From Aquilaria yunnanensis (lineage: Eukaryota > Streptophyta > Magnoliopsida > Malvales > Thymelaeaceae), in contig JBDJPA010000014.1 of the NCBI GenBank assembly GCA_039654915.1, positions 62,001 through 126,000 of the forward strand: a stretch of DNA of 64,000 nucleotides, read 5' to 3'. Numbering within the stretch: the stretch's first letter is position 1; every line of letters starts with the position of its first letter. This document shows positions 31,946 to 43,293 of this stretch, in pieces. The notes beneath the pieces are model-generated. The model was given only the letters and a program-made list of their open reading frames with translations, did not search any database and had not been told where the DNA came from. A program made the position numbers and the translations under genes.

Positions 31946-33415
31946 CTGATGCGGGTTGGTCCCGCATATTAGCTGTGTATCCAGTGATAGATTGGTAAGA
32001 GCTGATGACATTGAGATCTAAGCTTATACTGCTGTAACTGTGCTGTGAATGTGATTCCCGTTTGGTCCTTGTTATGTAAAGGCTATGTATGCATGATATG
32101 AAATGCATGAATGCAAAGCATGTGTAATTGATGGTTCTTTTTTATTTTTATTTTTATTTTATTTTTTTATTTTTTATTTTTGGTGAATCTAGTTCTTCAT
32201 GTCTTTGCTTTACTGGATCTTCTTTATGATTGCCTTCTTGGACTATCATTGAATCTCTTTATGCTTTCCAGCTTTTGTTCACTGCCTCAAAAGCCCAACT
32301 CTTTTCAAAATCCTCTTTCTTTGACTTGTTCTTTGAATTTTGGCCTCAATTTCTTTAAGGTTGGCCCACCTCATAATTTATATCTCTTTCGAATACTCAT
32401 CCTTTGTCATGGATTTGATACCATCAAAGGCTTTACTTTCAATGTCTGCTTTGCCCATTTTCTTGTGGCCATGCCGACACTTGTTTACCCCCATGTTACA
32501 GTCCGAATGATTGCTCTTCCTTAGACTCAGGTTCTGATCCATAAGACTTGTCCCCTTATCTATTGAGCTTCTTTCTTGGCAGTACTTTTCTTGCGCTTAG
32601 TAGAGACTACTTTGCCCCCTTGATTATGGTGTTTATGTGGAAAGAGATATCATCTCGCCTTTGATTTAACAGAAGGTTGAGGATTTCTAGACCTTTGTGA
32701 TGGCACTTGATCGTAAATTTCTCTTACAAGAACCACATCTTATTAAAGAAAGACTCAAGCTATCTCCTTACTTTTAAGTCTACATACATTAATGAATAAT
32801 GGTTTGGCCTTAAAGAAAAACTTTCATCAATTTTCAAAGCTTGACAAAGTAATTTACGGTCTTTGTTTTCAATTAAAATGCCCTGCCATTCTTCCCTTTC
32901 CAACTCGAAGACATAAACTGTGCAAGGCAATAAGGTAGAAACATGATTCACAATAATAGCCTTTTAACTGAATGAGGATGATATCGAGAGGTAAATGTTA
33001 GGTGTGAGGAAAGTTAAGTTTGAATATTTTTTTTTTTTGTGGCAGTCTTTTAGCTGAATGAGAATGATATTAAGAGGTAAATATTAGGTCTGAATAAAGT
33101 TAAGTTTGAGTGGTGTGAAAGAAGGGTCTTTTAATACTACTCGTGAGCAAATTTGATTATGGTGAAAAACTCAATAGTGATGACCTCAAACTTGCCACTC
33201 TTTCCAGAAAGTTAGACCTCATCTGTTGCCCCCCAACTATTGTGATCTTTATGCATGCTTGGTTTGAGGGTTGCTTTTGTGTTCTAAACCGCCTTTGCAG
33301 GTTTTCAGTCTAGAATCCATAGCTCACTTTTTTTCTTTCTTTTTTTTTTTTTTTCTAGTTTGAGCCTTTTTTCCTCTTTTTTTTTTTTTTTGTTTTTTTG
33401 TTTTTTTGTGTGAGC
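31946..33415. other. Retrotransposon spacer where pol would be expected, no pol motif
   Basis: Frames are short on both strands. On the minus strand scattered lysine-rich frames (MDQNLSLRKSNHSDC near 32540) might be decayed coding sequence but show no protease, reverse transcriptase or integrase signature. Poly-T/tttta tracts at 32139-32179 and 33331-33407. Confidence 0.5.
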
Positions 33416-33960
33416 TATGGTGATAACATACTTGATAACTCTCTTGAAGTGAGATGACTCAAGTGGCCTTGCTTGCTCGTGCTTGTTCTCAGTTCTTTTT
33501 GGTTTTGAATTTTCCCTTGTTGGCTTTTTGGTGGAAGGGATGAACTTTTTCCTTTTCGGAGTTTTTGTTACAGAGAACCGAGATCATAGCCTTCTTGAAA
33601 TGAGATGATTCAAGTGGCCTTACTTGCTTGTGTTTGCTCTCAGTCTCGCTTTTTTTGGTTTTGAATTTTCCCTTGTTGGCTTTTTGATGGAAGGGATGAA
33701 CTTTTTCCTTTTTTTTTTTGGAGTTTGTGTTATGGAGAACCGAGATCATAGCCTTCTTGAAGTAAGATGACTCAAGTGGCTTTATTTGCTTCTCAGTCTC
33801 TTTTTTTTTTTGGATTTTTTTTTCTTGTTTGGATTTTCTCTTTAATGGCTTTTGATGGAAGGGAGGAACTTCTTTCCTTTGTTGGAATTTGTGTTGTGGA
33901 AAACTGAGAATTTTTTTTTGTATTGAGCATTTGTGAGAATTGGGAGGCCACTGAAGTCAT
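33416..33960. repeat. About 160-bp tandem repeat in the retrotransposon spacer
   Basis: Units begin near 33417, 33578 and 33738, with a partial fourth near 33895. Each has cttcttgaagtgagatgact, caagtggcctt, ttttcccttgttggcttttt and gatggaagggatgaac. The Lys-rich minus-strand frame at 33489-33749 simply reads through two units and is not considered a gene. Confidence 0.75.
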
Positions 33961-34830
33961 TTAATATGAGAGCTAGCTTCTTTAGAAGTTAATCCCGGAC
34001 TCCTTGCAAGGATGTTGATAACCACTGTGAATTCTTTTTGAGGGTTGAGGTGCAACATATGAAATCCTTCTTACTAGATTTGGCAGCACTTTCAAGATCA
34101 TTACTATCAAATTTTCCTTAACTTTTTATTTTCACCCACGAGTAGTATCATTTAGAAAGCAAAGTATGATAGCAATAATGGATAGTATAATGGAAAGGAG
34201 TGAGAGATGGATGTAAAAACAGAATTTTTGGTAAGAAGTGATAGAATGTGTAGGTGTAATAATTGAATTTTTGGTAAAAATTGGTACAATATGTAGATGT
34301 AATAATGGAATTAAAAAGTGGTATAATGTACACGTAACATCTTTTTGTTAGAGAACAAAAAGAATTACCAGTTGTCAAAAAGTAAAGTGTGATGGCAATA
34401 ATAGATAGTATAATGGCAAAGAGTGTAAAAATGGAAAGTAGTAGAATACACGCATTACATCTTTTTGTTGTACCAGAAAGAATACCAGGTGTCCATCTAA
34501 CAAAGACTACACCCTAGATTCTGGACTAAATCTAGGAGATTTTTACTATTAGATTACTTTTGCAAGCTTTCAAAGATACAAGTTTATTCAAAGGATTCCC
34601 TGTCATTCGAAAATGTATGCGGACTGTTAGGTCAGATCTGACTTGGAGCCCTTCCAAAATCAATGTAATTCCAGCTCAAAATCTTCACTTTCAATTACCA
34701 ATCACATCGGGCCTAGCAGCTTGACCTCGGTTTTGTTTGATTTGTAGAGGAATGGCCTTGGGACTTGACGGCTTAAGAGTAGGTTTTGAGATTGGTATAG
34801 CATTGACTTCTTGTTCTTTAATGATCACAT
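33961..34830. other. Spacer downstream of gag, with frame-shifted gag continuation
   Basis: Minus-strand bases about 34850-34700 stay open in another frame just past the gag stop (VNVIIKEQEVNAIPISKPTL...) and then stop, so gag seems to have lost its original reading frame here. 34140-34480 has two partial copies of a gtatgatagcaataatggat phrase. No protease domain follows. Confidence 0.45.
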
Positions 34831-36582
34831 TCACATCATCATAAAAACGATAAGTTGGGATGAGTCTATGAGTCTTTGCAGATTCTTACGGAATTCTGAA
34901 CATTCTTGGATAGAATGACTCTTACTGTCATGAAAGTTGCACCATTCCTCATCTTCAACTTCTTCATGTCCAAAAGAAGGTTTTCCCATGATAATCCCTT
35001 CTTTCACAAGGCATGAATATACATGCTTAAGAGGGGTTATGATATCATTGACTGACTTTTTCATCAGCCGGTGTTCTTCTATCATATTGACTGGTTTTTC
35101 TTGATGAGGCGGCAATGGATTGTGAGTGACGTTCGGTTCATCGGAAAAGTCCAACCACTTTGATTCGATTAATTGTTGGACTATACGTTTCAATGCTGTG
35201 CAATTTTCCAAGCCATGGCCTGGAACGCCATCATGATATGGGCAAGTTATGTTGGGGTCATACCACGTTGGATATGGGGGTCCAAATGGATTTGTAGGAA
35301 TTGGACGGATAAGTTGACTTTCTATGAGTTTTGGATACAACTCAGTGTAAGTCATGGGAATTGGTGCAAAAACTTCTTTTGGTCTTCGTGTGGGTACTGG
35401 AGGAGTCAGAACAGGTGGCCGTAACTGATTAGGCCTGTTGAGAGGATAATTGTTGGGCCTATTGGGAGGATAATCATTAGGCCTATTGGAAGGATAATCA
35501 TTGGGCATATTGGGAGGATAGTCATTGGGCCTATTGGTAGGATAATAATTGGGCCTTTTGGCAGAATAGGATAGGCGAGGACCTGTAGCCACAGTACCTA
35601 CGAGGGGAATCCCTCTTTCGCATCCTATTTGTTGTACTTCTTCATCTTTTGTTCTAGATGGTCCTCCTCTTTTCATAGGATCACTAAAGGACTCAGCAAT
35701 CTTCCCAGTCCTAATCCCATGCTCGATCCTTTCTCCAGACATGACAACATCGGAGAAATTAGTTGCCGAATTGCCAATGAGTTTGTCATAATATGGGTAT
35801 TTCAGTGTCTGGACAAACAAAGTGACCATTTCTTTTTCTGTCATGGGTGGCTGAACTTGTGCAGCTAAGTCCCTCCACCGTTGGGCATATTCCTTGAAAG
35901 TTTCTGGCTTTTTCTTCTCCATGTTTTGGAGAGTTTGGCGATCCGGAGCCAAGTCCATAACATGTTTATAGTTGCCGATGAAGGCCTGAGCAAGGTCATT
36001 CCAAGTTTTGATGTTTCTTGGTCCTTGACTTAGATACCACTGCAATGCTGATTTTGTGAGACTTTCCTGAAAAAGTGCAATCCACACCTTTTCATCTTTT
36101 GTGAGTGGTTGTAGTCTCCTTAGGAACAGTGTGATGTGAGTGATGGGATCACTCGTTCCATCGTATTTTACAAAATCCGGTACTTTAAAGTCCGAAGGGA
36201 TTATGACGTCTGGCACTAAGCAGAGGTCATCCACTGAGAGAGATCCGAATATATTACCTCCTTCAATGGCTCGCAGTCTCTTCTCTATTGTTTCGAGTTT
36301 TTGAGATTCTCCTTCTTCCTTTGGTGGTGTCTTCTTCTCTTCATACACAGTGTCTTGTTTCAGGTGAACACTAGCAGACTGTCCTGGTTCTTGAAACAGG
36401 TTTTCTTGGACTGAGACTCGTTGTGGGGTGAATCCCGGAGTATAAGTGGGATCTTGTGCTTCTTTGATGGGAACTTGAGTTGCTTTCCCTTTGATTATTT
36501 CCATCAATTGTCTCATTTGTTCTGCCATACTTTCAATCTTGGACTCTATATCTATGAGACGTCCTTCAGTTTGTTCTGCCAT
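34831..36582 (-). CDS. Gag polyprotein of an Ogre/Tat-like Gypsy retrotransposon (583 aa)
   Basis: Structural protein that would package the element RNA in cytoplasmic virus-like particles. In order: N-terminal coiled-coil-like region (about 8-35), acidic/lysine linker, Retrotrans_gag-type capsid domain (about 130-290, with VWIALFQESLTKSALQWYL and FKEYAQRWRDLAAQVQPPM), a proline/asparagine repeat of nine residues (about 343-386, PNDYPPNRP units), and two zinc-knuckle-like motifs, C447-x2-H450-x5-H456-x4-C461 and C548-x2-H551-x4-H556-x4-C561. The ATG at 36580-36582 starts MAEQTEGRLIDIESK. The frame ends just after the second knuckle with VFMMM, where homologous elements would be expected to continue toward protease; the next frame stays open for about 45 codons. 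Gag is the only retrotransposon structural gene kept. Confidence 0.9.
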   Translation of the reverse strand: MAEQTEGRLIDIESKIESMAEQMRQLMEIIKGKATQVPIKEAQDPTYTPGFTPQRVSVQENLFQEPGQSASVHLKQDTVYEEKKTPPKEEGESQKLETIEKRLRAIEGGNIFGSLSVDDLCLVPDVIIPSDFKVPDFVKYDGTSDPITHITLFLRRLQPLTKDEKVWIALFQESLTKSALQWYLSQGPRNIKTWNDLAQAFIGNYKHVMDLAPDRQTLQNMEKKKPETFKEYAQRWRDLAAQVQPPMTEKEMVTLFVQTLKYPYYDKLIGNSATNFSDVVMSGERIEHGIRTGKIAESFSDPMKRGGPSRTKDEEVQQIGCERGIPLVGTVATGPRLSYSAKRPNYYPTNRPNDYPPNMPNDYPSNRPNDYPPNRPNNYPLNRPNQLRPPVLTPPVPTRRPKEVFAPIPMTYTELYPKLIESQLIRPIPTNPFGPPYPTWYDPNITCPYHDGVPGHGLENCTALKRIVQQLIESKWLDFSDEPNVTHNPLPPHQEKPVNMIEEHRLMKKSVNDIITPLKHVYSCLVKEGIIMGKPSFGHEEVEDEEWCNFHDSKSHSIQECSEFRKNLQRLIDSSQLIVFMMM

Positions 36583-36654
36583 TAGTCTTGTTTGGAGCCG
36601 AGTTGAATATCGGTGTTGAGGTCCAATTTTACCTTTTTAAAGGAATATTTATTT

Positions 36655-37015
36655 TATTAGATTCTATGCGTATATGATTGATGTGATGGATGCATGCAAT
36701 GAGATTATGTTTTTATCAAAATTTATATGCACGTGATTGATGTAATGGAATGCATGCAATGAGATTATTTTTATCAGATTTTATATGCGTGTGATTGATG
36801 TAATGGATGCATGCAATATAAAGTGAGATTATGTTTTTATCAGACTTTATATGCACGTGATTAATGTAATGGAATGCATGCAATGAGATTATTTTTATCA
36901 GATTTTATATGCGTGTAATTGATGTAATGGAATGCATGCAATGAGATTATTTTTATCATACTTTATATGCACGTGATTAATGTAATGGAATGCATGCAAT
37001 GAGTGAGTTTGCTTA
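36655..37015. repeat. About 60-bp tandem repeat in the element leader
   Basis: Six units of tatatgcacgtgattgatgt followed by aatggatgcatgcaatgaga and ttatttttatcagat. It lies between PBS and gag, in the untranslated leader. Confidence 0.85.
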
Positions 37016-37718
37016 TCCATTATTGTAGAACTTCAAAACTTTTAGTTGTCATTATAAAGACCAAAAAGTTAGCATAATTTGATGCGTGGTTTTGATGCAT
37101 GAAGAATAATTGCACAAGAAAGATAAGGTTATTAATAAGTTAAATAGCAATTAACAACTCATGAAGTATTATGGAAAAATGAATTAAAACCATGAATATA
37201 AGACACGAAGAAAATAAAAGTGTAGAGCAACAACATAGCATAACAAGGACGTGCTTATGGCGTTGGTAAAATGGTAGAAATTCTATGGTCAGTTCTATGG
37301 TTAAGTGGGGAGTTCTATATGCATAAGGTAGCTTATCAAAAAGGCAAGGGATAGTTCCCGAATCCCGTCACTAAATCATAGTGACGGCCCGATTCCTTAC
37401 CCTCTAGGGTTAATGTAAGGAATGGATTAATTCGAGTCGTAGCTTTTCGTGGGCCCATGCAGAGACTAACCGTCTCAGAAGGCAATACACTACTTTGCTA
37501 CTTTGAAACCGGTGAAGGCTTGGAGACCGTGGCCTCACAAGGACAGCAACACCAATTCCGCTTAGAAAGAATCGTGTTTGATTTAAGGAAGCTCGGGTAT
37601 AGAGCTTCATATTGTGAATGCATTATGCATGTTTAGAATAAGTAAATATAACATATAAATCCACATAATAAGCAAAGTAAATCAAAACAAATCAACTTTA
37701 GGCTCGACTCACTAACGT
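37016..37718. other. Untranslated leader between PBS and gag
   Basis: No frame of note on the minus strand; Ogre elements often carry an extra ORF upstream of gag, but none is visible here. 37320-37600 is less AT-rich. Confidence 0.5.
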
Positions 37719-37721
37719 GGA

Positions 37722-37740
37722 GTCCCCAGCGGAGTCGCCA
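37722..37740 (-). promoter_or_regulatory. Primer-binding site (tRNA-Arg type)
   Basis: The minus strand reads TGGCGACTCCGCTGGGGAC three bases inside the 5' LTR. TGGCGACTCCG is complementary to the CCA end and acceptor stem of a plant tRNA-Arg; the next bases match only partly. A tRNA-Arg primer is a known trait of the Ogre/Tat lineage. Confidence 0.75.
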
Positions 37741-37743
37741 AGC

Positions 37744-40333
37744 TGTGGCAACGTCGGGTTTTCGGGAGTCGCCACCAATCTGTTTACCTAGGTCGATTGG
37801 TCACCTTAAATATTGGTCTGCGAGAGTTCGGGGGTTCGGGAGTACGGTTACGTTAAAACAACTTTGTTAAAACGCCCAAAAATTGGCACCTTAGTTGATT
37901 TTAATTTTGTTTCGCTTTGCTTTTAAATAATTTTTAGTTAATTTAGAGATTTTAACTGAATTAGTCGAAATGTGGATTTTTAAGTTAATTTGTATAAAAT
38001 TTTATACTTCCGAACCATGGACTCTGCCGAGTCATTTGGACACGGAAGATTTTGATTCCGAACCATGGACTCTGCCGAGTCATTTGGACACGGAATTTGG
38101 TGAAATTTTAAACAATTTTATCCATATTGTAAATATGGATTTTTATCTTTATATTTATTTAATTTATTTAGTTAAAAAAAAAAGTTAATATTTTCCAAAC
38201 CGTAGATCCTGCCAGATCATCCGGATATGGAAATTACTTTAATTAATTGTTAGTTATATAATTATTATTTTTATGGAATTTATTATTACTAATTTGTAAG
38301 TATTTTGTTTATGAAAATTTTAGATTTATTAATAATCTAAAAAATTTTATTTTTTATTCTTTATATTTTCTTTTCTTTTCTTTCTTTTCTTTCTTTCTTT
38401 TCTTTCTTATTGATTTTATCTTTCTTTTAGTTTTATTTTTCCTTTCTTTTCTTTCTTTTCTTTTCTTTTCTTTTTCTTTTCTTTCTTTTCTTTTTTTATC
38501 TTTTCTTTTTCTTTTCTTTCTTTTCTTTCTTTCTTTTCTTTTTTTTATCTTTTTCTTATCTTTCTTATCTTTCTTATCTTTTTCTTATCTTTCTTTTAGT
38601 GTTTTTTTTAGTGAAAGTTATTTATTATTTAAATAATTATTCAATTTATAAAAGAAAAATAAAAATAATTGGATTTTTGAAAAATGATTTTTATTAGGCT
38701 TAATAATTAATTAAAAAAATAATCTTCTTTTAATTTTCATTTATTTATTTATTAGTAAGGGTAAAGGTGAATTAAATAAAAAAATTATATAAAGGAAAAT
38801 TAATAATAATAAAGTGGGGCTTTTTGGCCATCCACTTTAAAAATAAATAATAATAAAGGTTAGCAAAGTTAATTAAATTAATTAACAACAATAATAAAAA
38901 TTAGCCAAGTTTAATTAAATTAATTGATTAACAACAATAATAAAAAGTTAGTCAAGTTAATTAAATTAATTGATTAACAACAATAATAAAAAGTTAGTCA
39001 AGTTAATTAAATTAATTAATTAACAACAATAATAAAAAGTTAGTCAAGTTAATTAAATTAATTAATTAACAACAATAATAAAAAGTTGGTCAAGTTAATT
39101 AAATTAATTAATTAACAACAATAAAAGTTAGCCAAGTTAATTAAATTAATTAATTAACAACAATAAAAGTTAGCCAAGTTAATTAATTAATTAATTAACA
39201 ACAATAAAAGTTAGCCAAGTTAATTAATTAATTAACAAAAATAATAAAAAGTTAGACAAGTTAATTAAATTAATTAACAACAATAATAAAAAGTTAGCCA
39301 AGTTAATTAAATTAATTAATTAACAACAATAATAAAAAGTTAATTAATTGTTAACAACAATTATAAAAGTTAGTAATAATGCAAAAATTAAAAGGTTAGT
39401 AACAATAATAGTATTAAAAGTTAGTTGTTAGTAAGTTAATAACAACAATAAAAAAAGGGGTTAGTAATAAACAAATAATAAACAAACAAGTAAAAATTAA
39501 AAGGGTTAGTAATTAATTCTGCAAGAACAAAATAAAAGGTTAGTGACCAAAGTGAAAGAAAATTGAAAAGATGAAGGATTAAATGAGAGTTGTACCCTTA
39601 AAAACTGAATTTGAAATTCTGGAAACGTGAAGAACAGAACGCACGCGCGCGGGGGGAGAGAAAAAAAAGAAAAAAAAAAGGGTCAGAGAAGGTTTAGGTT
39701 TTCTGGAGAGGAAGAGAAGAGGGCCAGGGACCTAGGCTATAATTTTTTCTTTTTTCAAAACGGAGCTCTAAGCTTCATTTCTATTTTTTTTCTATGTTCA
39801 GCACAAAATTTGGGGGGCTATTTATAGAGGAAGTTTAGCTGAACTGTTGATGGATAAATTAATAAAAAATTTCAAACTTATCTCTTAAATTGGTAAAATG
39901 ACAATTTTAGTCCTTTACGTCTCTCAGCCTCAGGATAAGTTCCTGAAGCTTCTGATTTTGACAATTTTGTCGTTTTCTGTCAATTTGAGGCAAAAACGTC
40001 GGCAGGCTCAAAATTTTATGTGACAAACTACCAAATGCTCCTGGAACTTTTAGAATTTGTCAATTTTTTCCGAAACTTCTCAATTTTGTCATTTTTACCT
40101 CAAACTTTTAATTTTTTGTCATTTTTTCATGAAATTTTATTTTATTTCAAACATACACATATTCACACATATATCATTTTAAATCAAATTTTCACAAAAC
40201 AAAAATATATTTTAAACTAATTAAATTTTTTTTTAATAATAATAGTAATATATATTTTTTTTTTTAAATTAATTTTTTTTAATAAAATTTTTTTCAAAAT
40301 TTTAAAACACCCGGACGAAATTGGGTGTCAACA
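37744..40333 (-). repeat. 5' LTR of the retrotransposon (2590 bp)
   Basis: Matches the LTR at 21837-24431. I found five bases of length difference, all in homopolymers (for example eight versus nine T near 38610 and ten versus thirteen A near 39671). It provides the promoter for the element transcript on the minus strand. The right flank is aagac. Confidence 0.95.
39818..39827 (-). promoter_or_regulatory. TATA box of the 5' LTR promoter
   Basis: The minus strand reads CCTCTATAAATAGCCCCCC, a strong plant TATA context, about 510 bp into the LTR. Conserved at 23915-23924 and at 47898-47907 in the solo LTR. Confidence 0.65.
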
Positions 40334-40449
40334 AAGACCATAAAACAAGGGAAGAGGCCGATTCACACGTTGTTTAGCTACAGAACATACTCTAATATCA
40401 GCTTTTATTCTTTCGCTCAGCAACTTCAAGTTTCACACATTCTAGCAAC

Positions 40450-40640
40450 ACTTTTTTTTTTTTTTTGAAAGGCGAAAAAGATGAATATATTAAATAAAGG
40501 AGTGAAAAGTTGATATAGTAAAACCCACATACAAAACGAAGCATAAACCCAACATCGACCAACCACAACCACAAAAAATATAACCCTAACCAGCATCTCG
40601 ATCCCAAGGAGGTAAGAAACGTTAAGGTACATTCTTTCTT
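40450..40640 (-). mobile_element. 5'-truncated non-LTR retrotransposon (LINE-like) tail
   Basis: The minus strand ends TTTAATATATTCATCTTTTT then CGCCTTTC followed by a run of about 16 A, the usual 3' end of plant LINEs. Only about 170 bp remain, and a target duplication is not clear. Confidence 0.45.
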
Positions 40641-43293
40641 TTTATACCCAGACTAAAAAAAATTTCTTATTCCATGTAGCCCAATTTGCAATTAATCTAA
40701 TACTATTACATCATTTTTCTTTTCCAACAGTGACAAGCAAATGGAGATTTTGGCAGGTAATTTTTGAAATTTTATTTAACAATTTTTTGAATTTATACTG
40801 AACACTACCACATCTTCATTTAGGTAACCAAGAGGCATGTCAACTAACAACTACTGATACGCACATGTATTAGGAACAAAATTAAACCATCACTTTTGAG
40901 GTCATCTCCAATATATATACGTTAAATCGAGCTTATTTAATTGATGTATAACAAATGTGTATCCATTTTCTTTCTACAGTTCAGACAAATGTTGACTCTT
41001 CCTTGCAATAACACTAAGGTAAGTTTCAATCTACGATGCAATGTTACTTACCAGTCAATGGACTTTTTTTGCTTTATATACATAACGAAGCTAACCCTTT
41101 CCACTATGCAATTGGACACATAAACAAAAATTACATGGAACATGACCATGCACAACTATAACTCGCACAAGATTCACAAGATTACAAGAAATAGTATATC
41201 TTCTTTTTTTGTTTGATAAAGTTTATTGATAGAAAAAAAAAAAAAAGACAGCAGGTTATAGGCAATTGATATCTACTTGTAAAACTTTTAATTACTCACC
41301 CAAAGCTTCCTTTGTCTTCTTCTTGAAGGAACCTAATTAATATTTATAAAAGCATATTTGTTTTCCTTTTCATGAGGCCTAACCTTAAGTAAATACCTTG
41401 CACAAAAACAGGAAAAAATAGTTAGAGCGGCAAAGGATGAGAATTGCAAAGGTTGTGTAAAGATTGGAGCATTAAATGGTCAAGAGCTAGGTCGATACCA
41501 AGTTGTGGGGTAAACGGTGGCAGAACAAAGTTTCATTTGAGAAACTCAATGTATATTGTTATTATAGTTTCCTTTTCTCATATTTTATTTTTATGTAAAT
41601 CTACAAATAGTTAATAAAATAAAAATGTCATACAATAAAGAAATATTCCAGTAAAATCAAGTAAGATTAATTAAATATGTGTCCTTCTTCGGAGTTTACA
41701 TATAGAAGCGAGTTTGAGGTTAAATATGTGTCAACTGTCATTGCAGTCCAATGAATCTCAGCAATAGTTTAACCAAGGCATGCTGAAGAAGAAGATGCAT
41801 TCCTTTGAATTTGTGTTTTAATTGCGTCTAGAGATGTTAATTGTAAGGGTTTAAGGTGGATTCAACAAAACTTGCATGGCCTTCCTCCAAAGTAACTGGG
41901 TTAGAGTCGTGCCCAAGTTAGGCTTGACTTTGGGTCGGACAGAGTTAGGTCCTAGATTAGCAAACTTGCCCTATATTAATAAATTAGTACACAATAAAAG
42001 TTTATTCATTTATTTCTGTGATAATTATATTACACATATCTACTGTTTATTTTCAACTTTAAAATGACACGTTAAGCTATATTCTGACCGAATATGATAG
42101 TAGTTTCTATTCAAAAAAAATTTGTTCTAGCAGCAATGCTAGGCATAGGTGATGGAAAATTTTTGACCATAATGGTTTATAGGCAAGTTAGGTTAGAGAC
42201 ATGTTCTTGGCCAAATTGGCACCAACCTACCTTAGCTTGACCGGGTATGGGCCGATGTGAGAGAAGAAGGCCTAGAGCAACTGACACAAATCATGGGATG
42301 AGTTGGACCTCAGGTGAAGTCCAAGCTAGGCTTGTCTTTGGACCAGGCAAAGTCGGGTCCTAAGCCATGCAAACTTGACCTAATATTAATAATCATTACA
42401 TAATAAAAGTTTTGTAATCCTTTTCAAAATTGTAATTGAATTTTTTGTGACAATTATATGGCATATCAGGTCTTAGTTTATTTTTTAATTATAACACTTA
42501 CCGTGTTAAATTGTATTTCTACCAATACTTACATTATTTATTATTTCACTTTTTTAATTCCCATGGTAATCCCAAGTATTTGAATTAGTTGCATATCTAT
42601 CCCAATTCCTTTTCCTCTAATTAAACTAACCGAGAGTTAACCCCCTATTAACGTGGAGTATACTTCACGTGCATTTCACACATGCACAGAATTACCTTAG
42701 GTAGCTTTCAGCTATCGATTAATTGTGAGCTGTATAAAAGAAACACATTAGTAGTCAGTAGAGCCAAAACACCTACCTGTCATTACTCTATTAATGTAAA
42801 AGACAATCAGGTGAACTTTAAATTTTACTACTAACTAATCAAGTAAGCCAACTTATTAATAACTCTAACATTTCGAGTGAATTCGTTTTAGTTTAACGCA
42901 ACTTAATTTAAAATAATTTATTTTTAATTTTATCTTTTTTTTTATTATCTAGAACTAATTTCATTTGAATCAATATTATATATATGCAATAATTTAGTTG
43001 AAAGTAATTTTTTATAATGTTATTAATTTTTTTAAAAAATTTCTTTTTAATGCCTTAAACTAGAAAAATAATAAAAATTTAGTAAGATTATAAAAATTAT
43101 ACTTTTAATGGATTATAACATCTACATAATATTGGTTTTTAAATAAAATTAGTTCCACATAAAAAAATGTAAAAATAACATAAATCATTGAGAAATTTTT
43201 GACCTAGGAAATTCCATTCACATTGAGAAATTTTAAAAATAAGTAAGAACCAAATGCATATATAGGGAAAAAAAGAGTTTATGATGATCAATG
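40641..43293. other. Intergenic DNA with one old duplication
   Basis: The segment near 41910-42050 (aggcttgactttgggtcgga, caaacttgccctatattaat) recurs near 42325-42480 with substitutions (aggcttgtctttggaccagg, caaacttgacctaatattaa), offset about 420 bp. A poly-A tract at 41235-41248 may mark another small retro-insertion. No gene found. Confidence 0.45.

Larger units (their letters stand above)
21837..40333 (-). mobile_element. Non-autonomous Ogre/Tat-like LTR retrotransposon carrying LOG and three zinc-finger cargo genes (18.5 kb)
   Basis: Order on the minus strand: 5' LTR (40333-37744), PBS (37740-37722), about 60-bp leader repeats, gag (36582-34831), about 3.4 kb of degenerate spacer, three paralogous finger genes (31437-30889, 30599-30051, 29834-29286), LOG (28768-28139), a hairpin-rich tandem array (about 27600-24541), polypurine tract (24444-24432), 3' LTR (24431-21837). 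The PBS resembles the complement of a tRNA-Arg 3' end, as known for Ogre/Tat elements, and the size and long LTRs also fit. No protease, reverse transcriptase, RNase H or integrase motif is visible, so it must move, if at all, with enzymes supplied in trans. The LTRs differ, as far as I compared them, only in homopolymer lengths, implying recent insertion, yet flanks attga and aagac show no target duplication. Confidence 0.9.

Noticed and set aside
32180..32524. 114-codon plus-strand frame in the retrotransposon spacer
   Set aside because: Antisense to the element, hydrophobic by composition, no recognisable domain.
33489..33749. 86-codon lysine-rich minus-strand frame
   Set aside because: It is two units of the 160-bp tandem repeat read in one frame; no start, promoter or family support.
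37410..37610. 66-codon frame in the element leader as a possible extra ORF of Ogre type
   Set aside because: Much shorter than the ORF1 of Ogre elements and without recognisable similarity; leader is considered non-coding.
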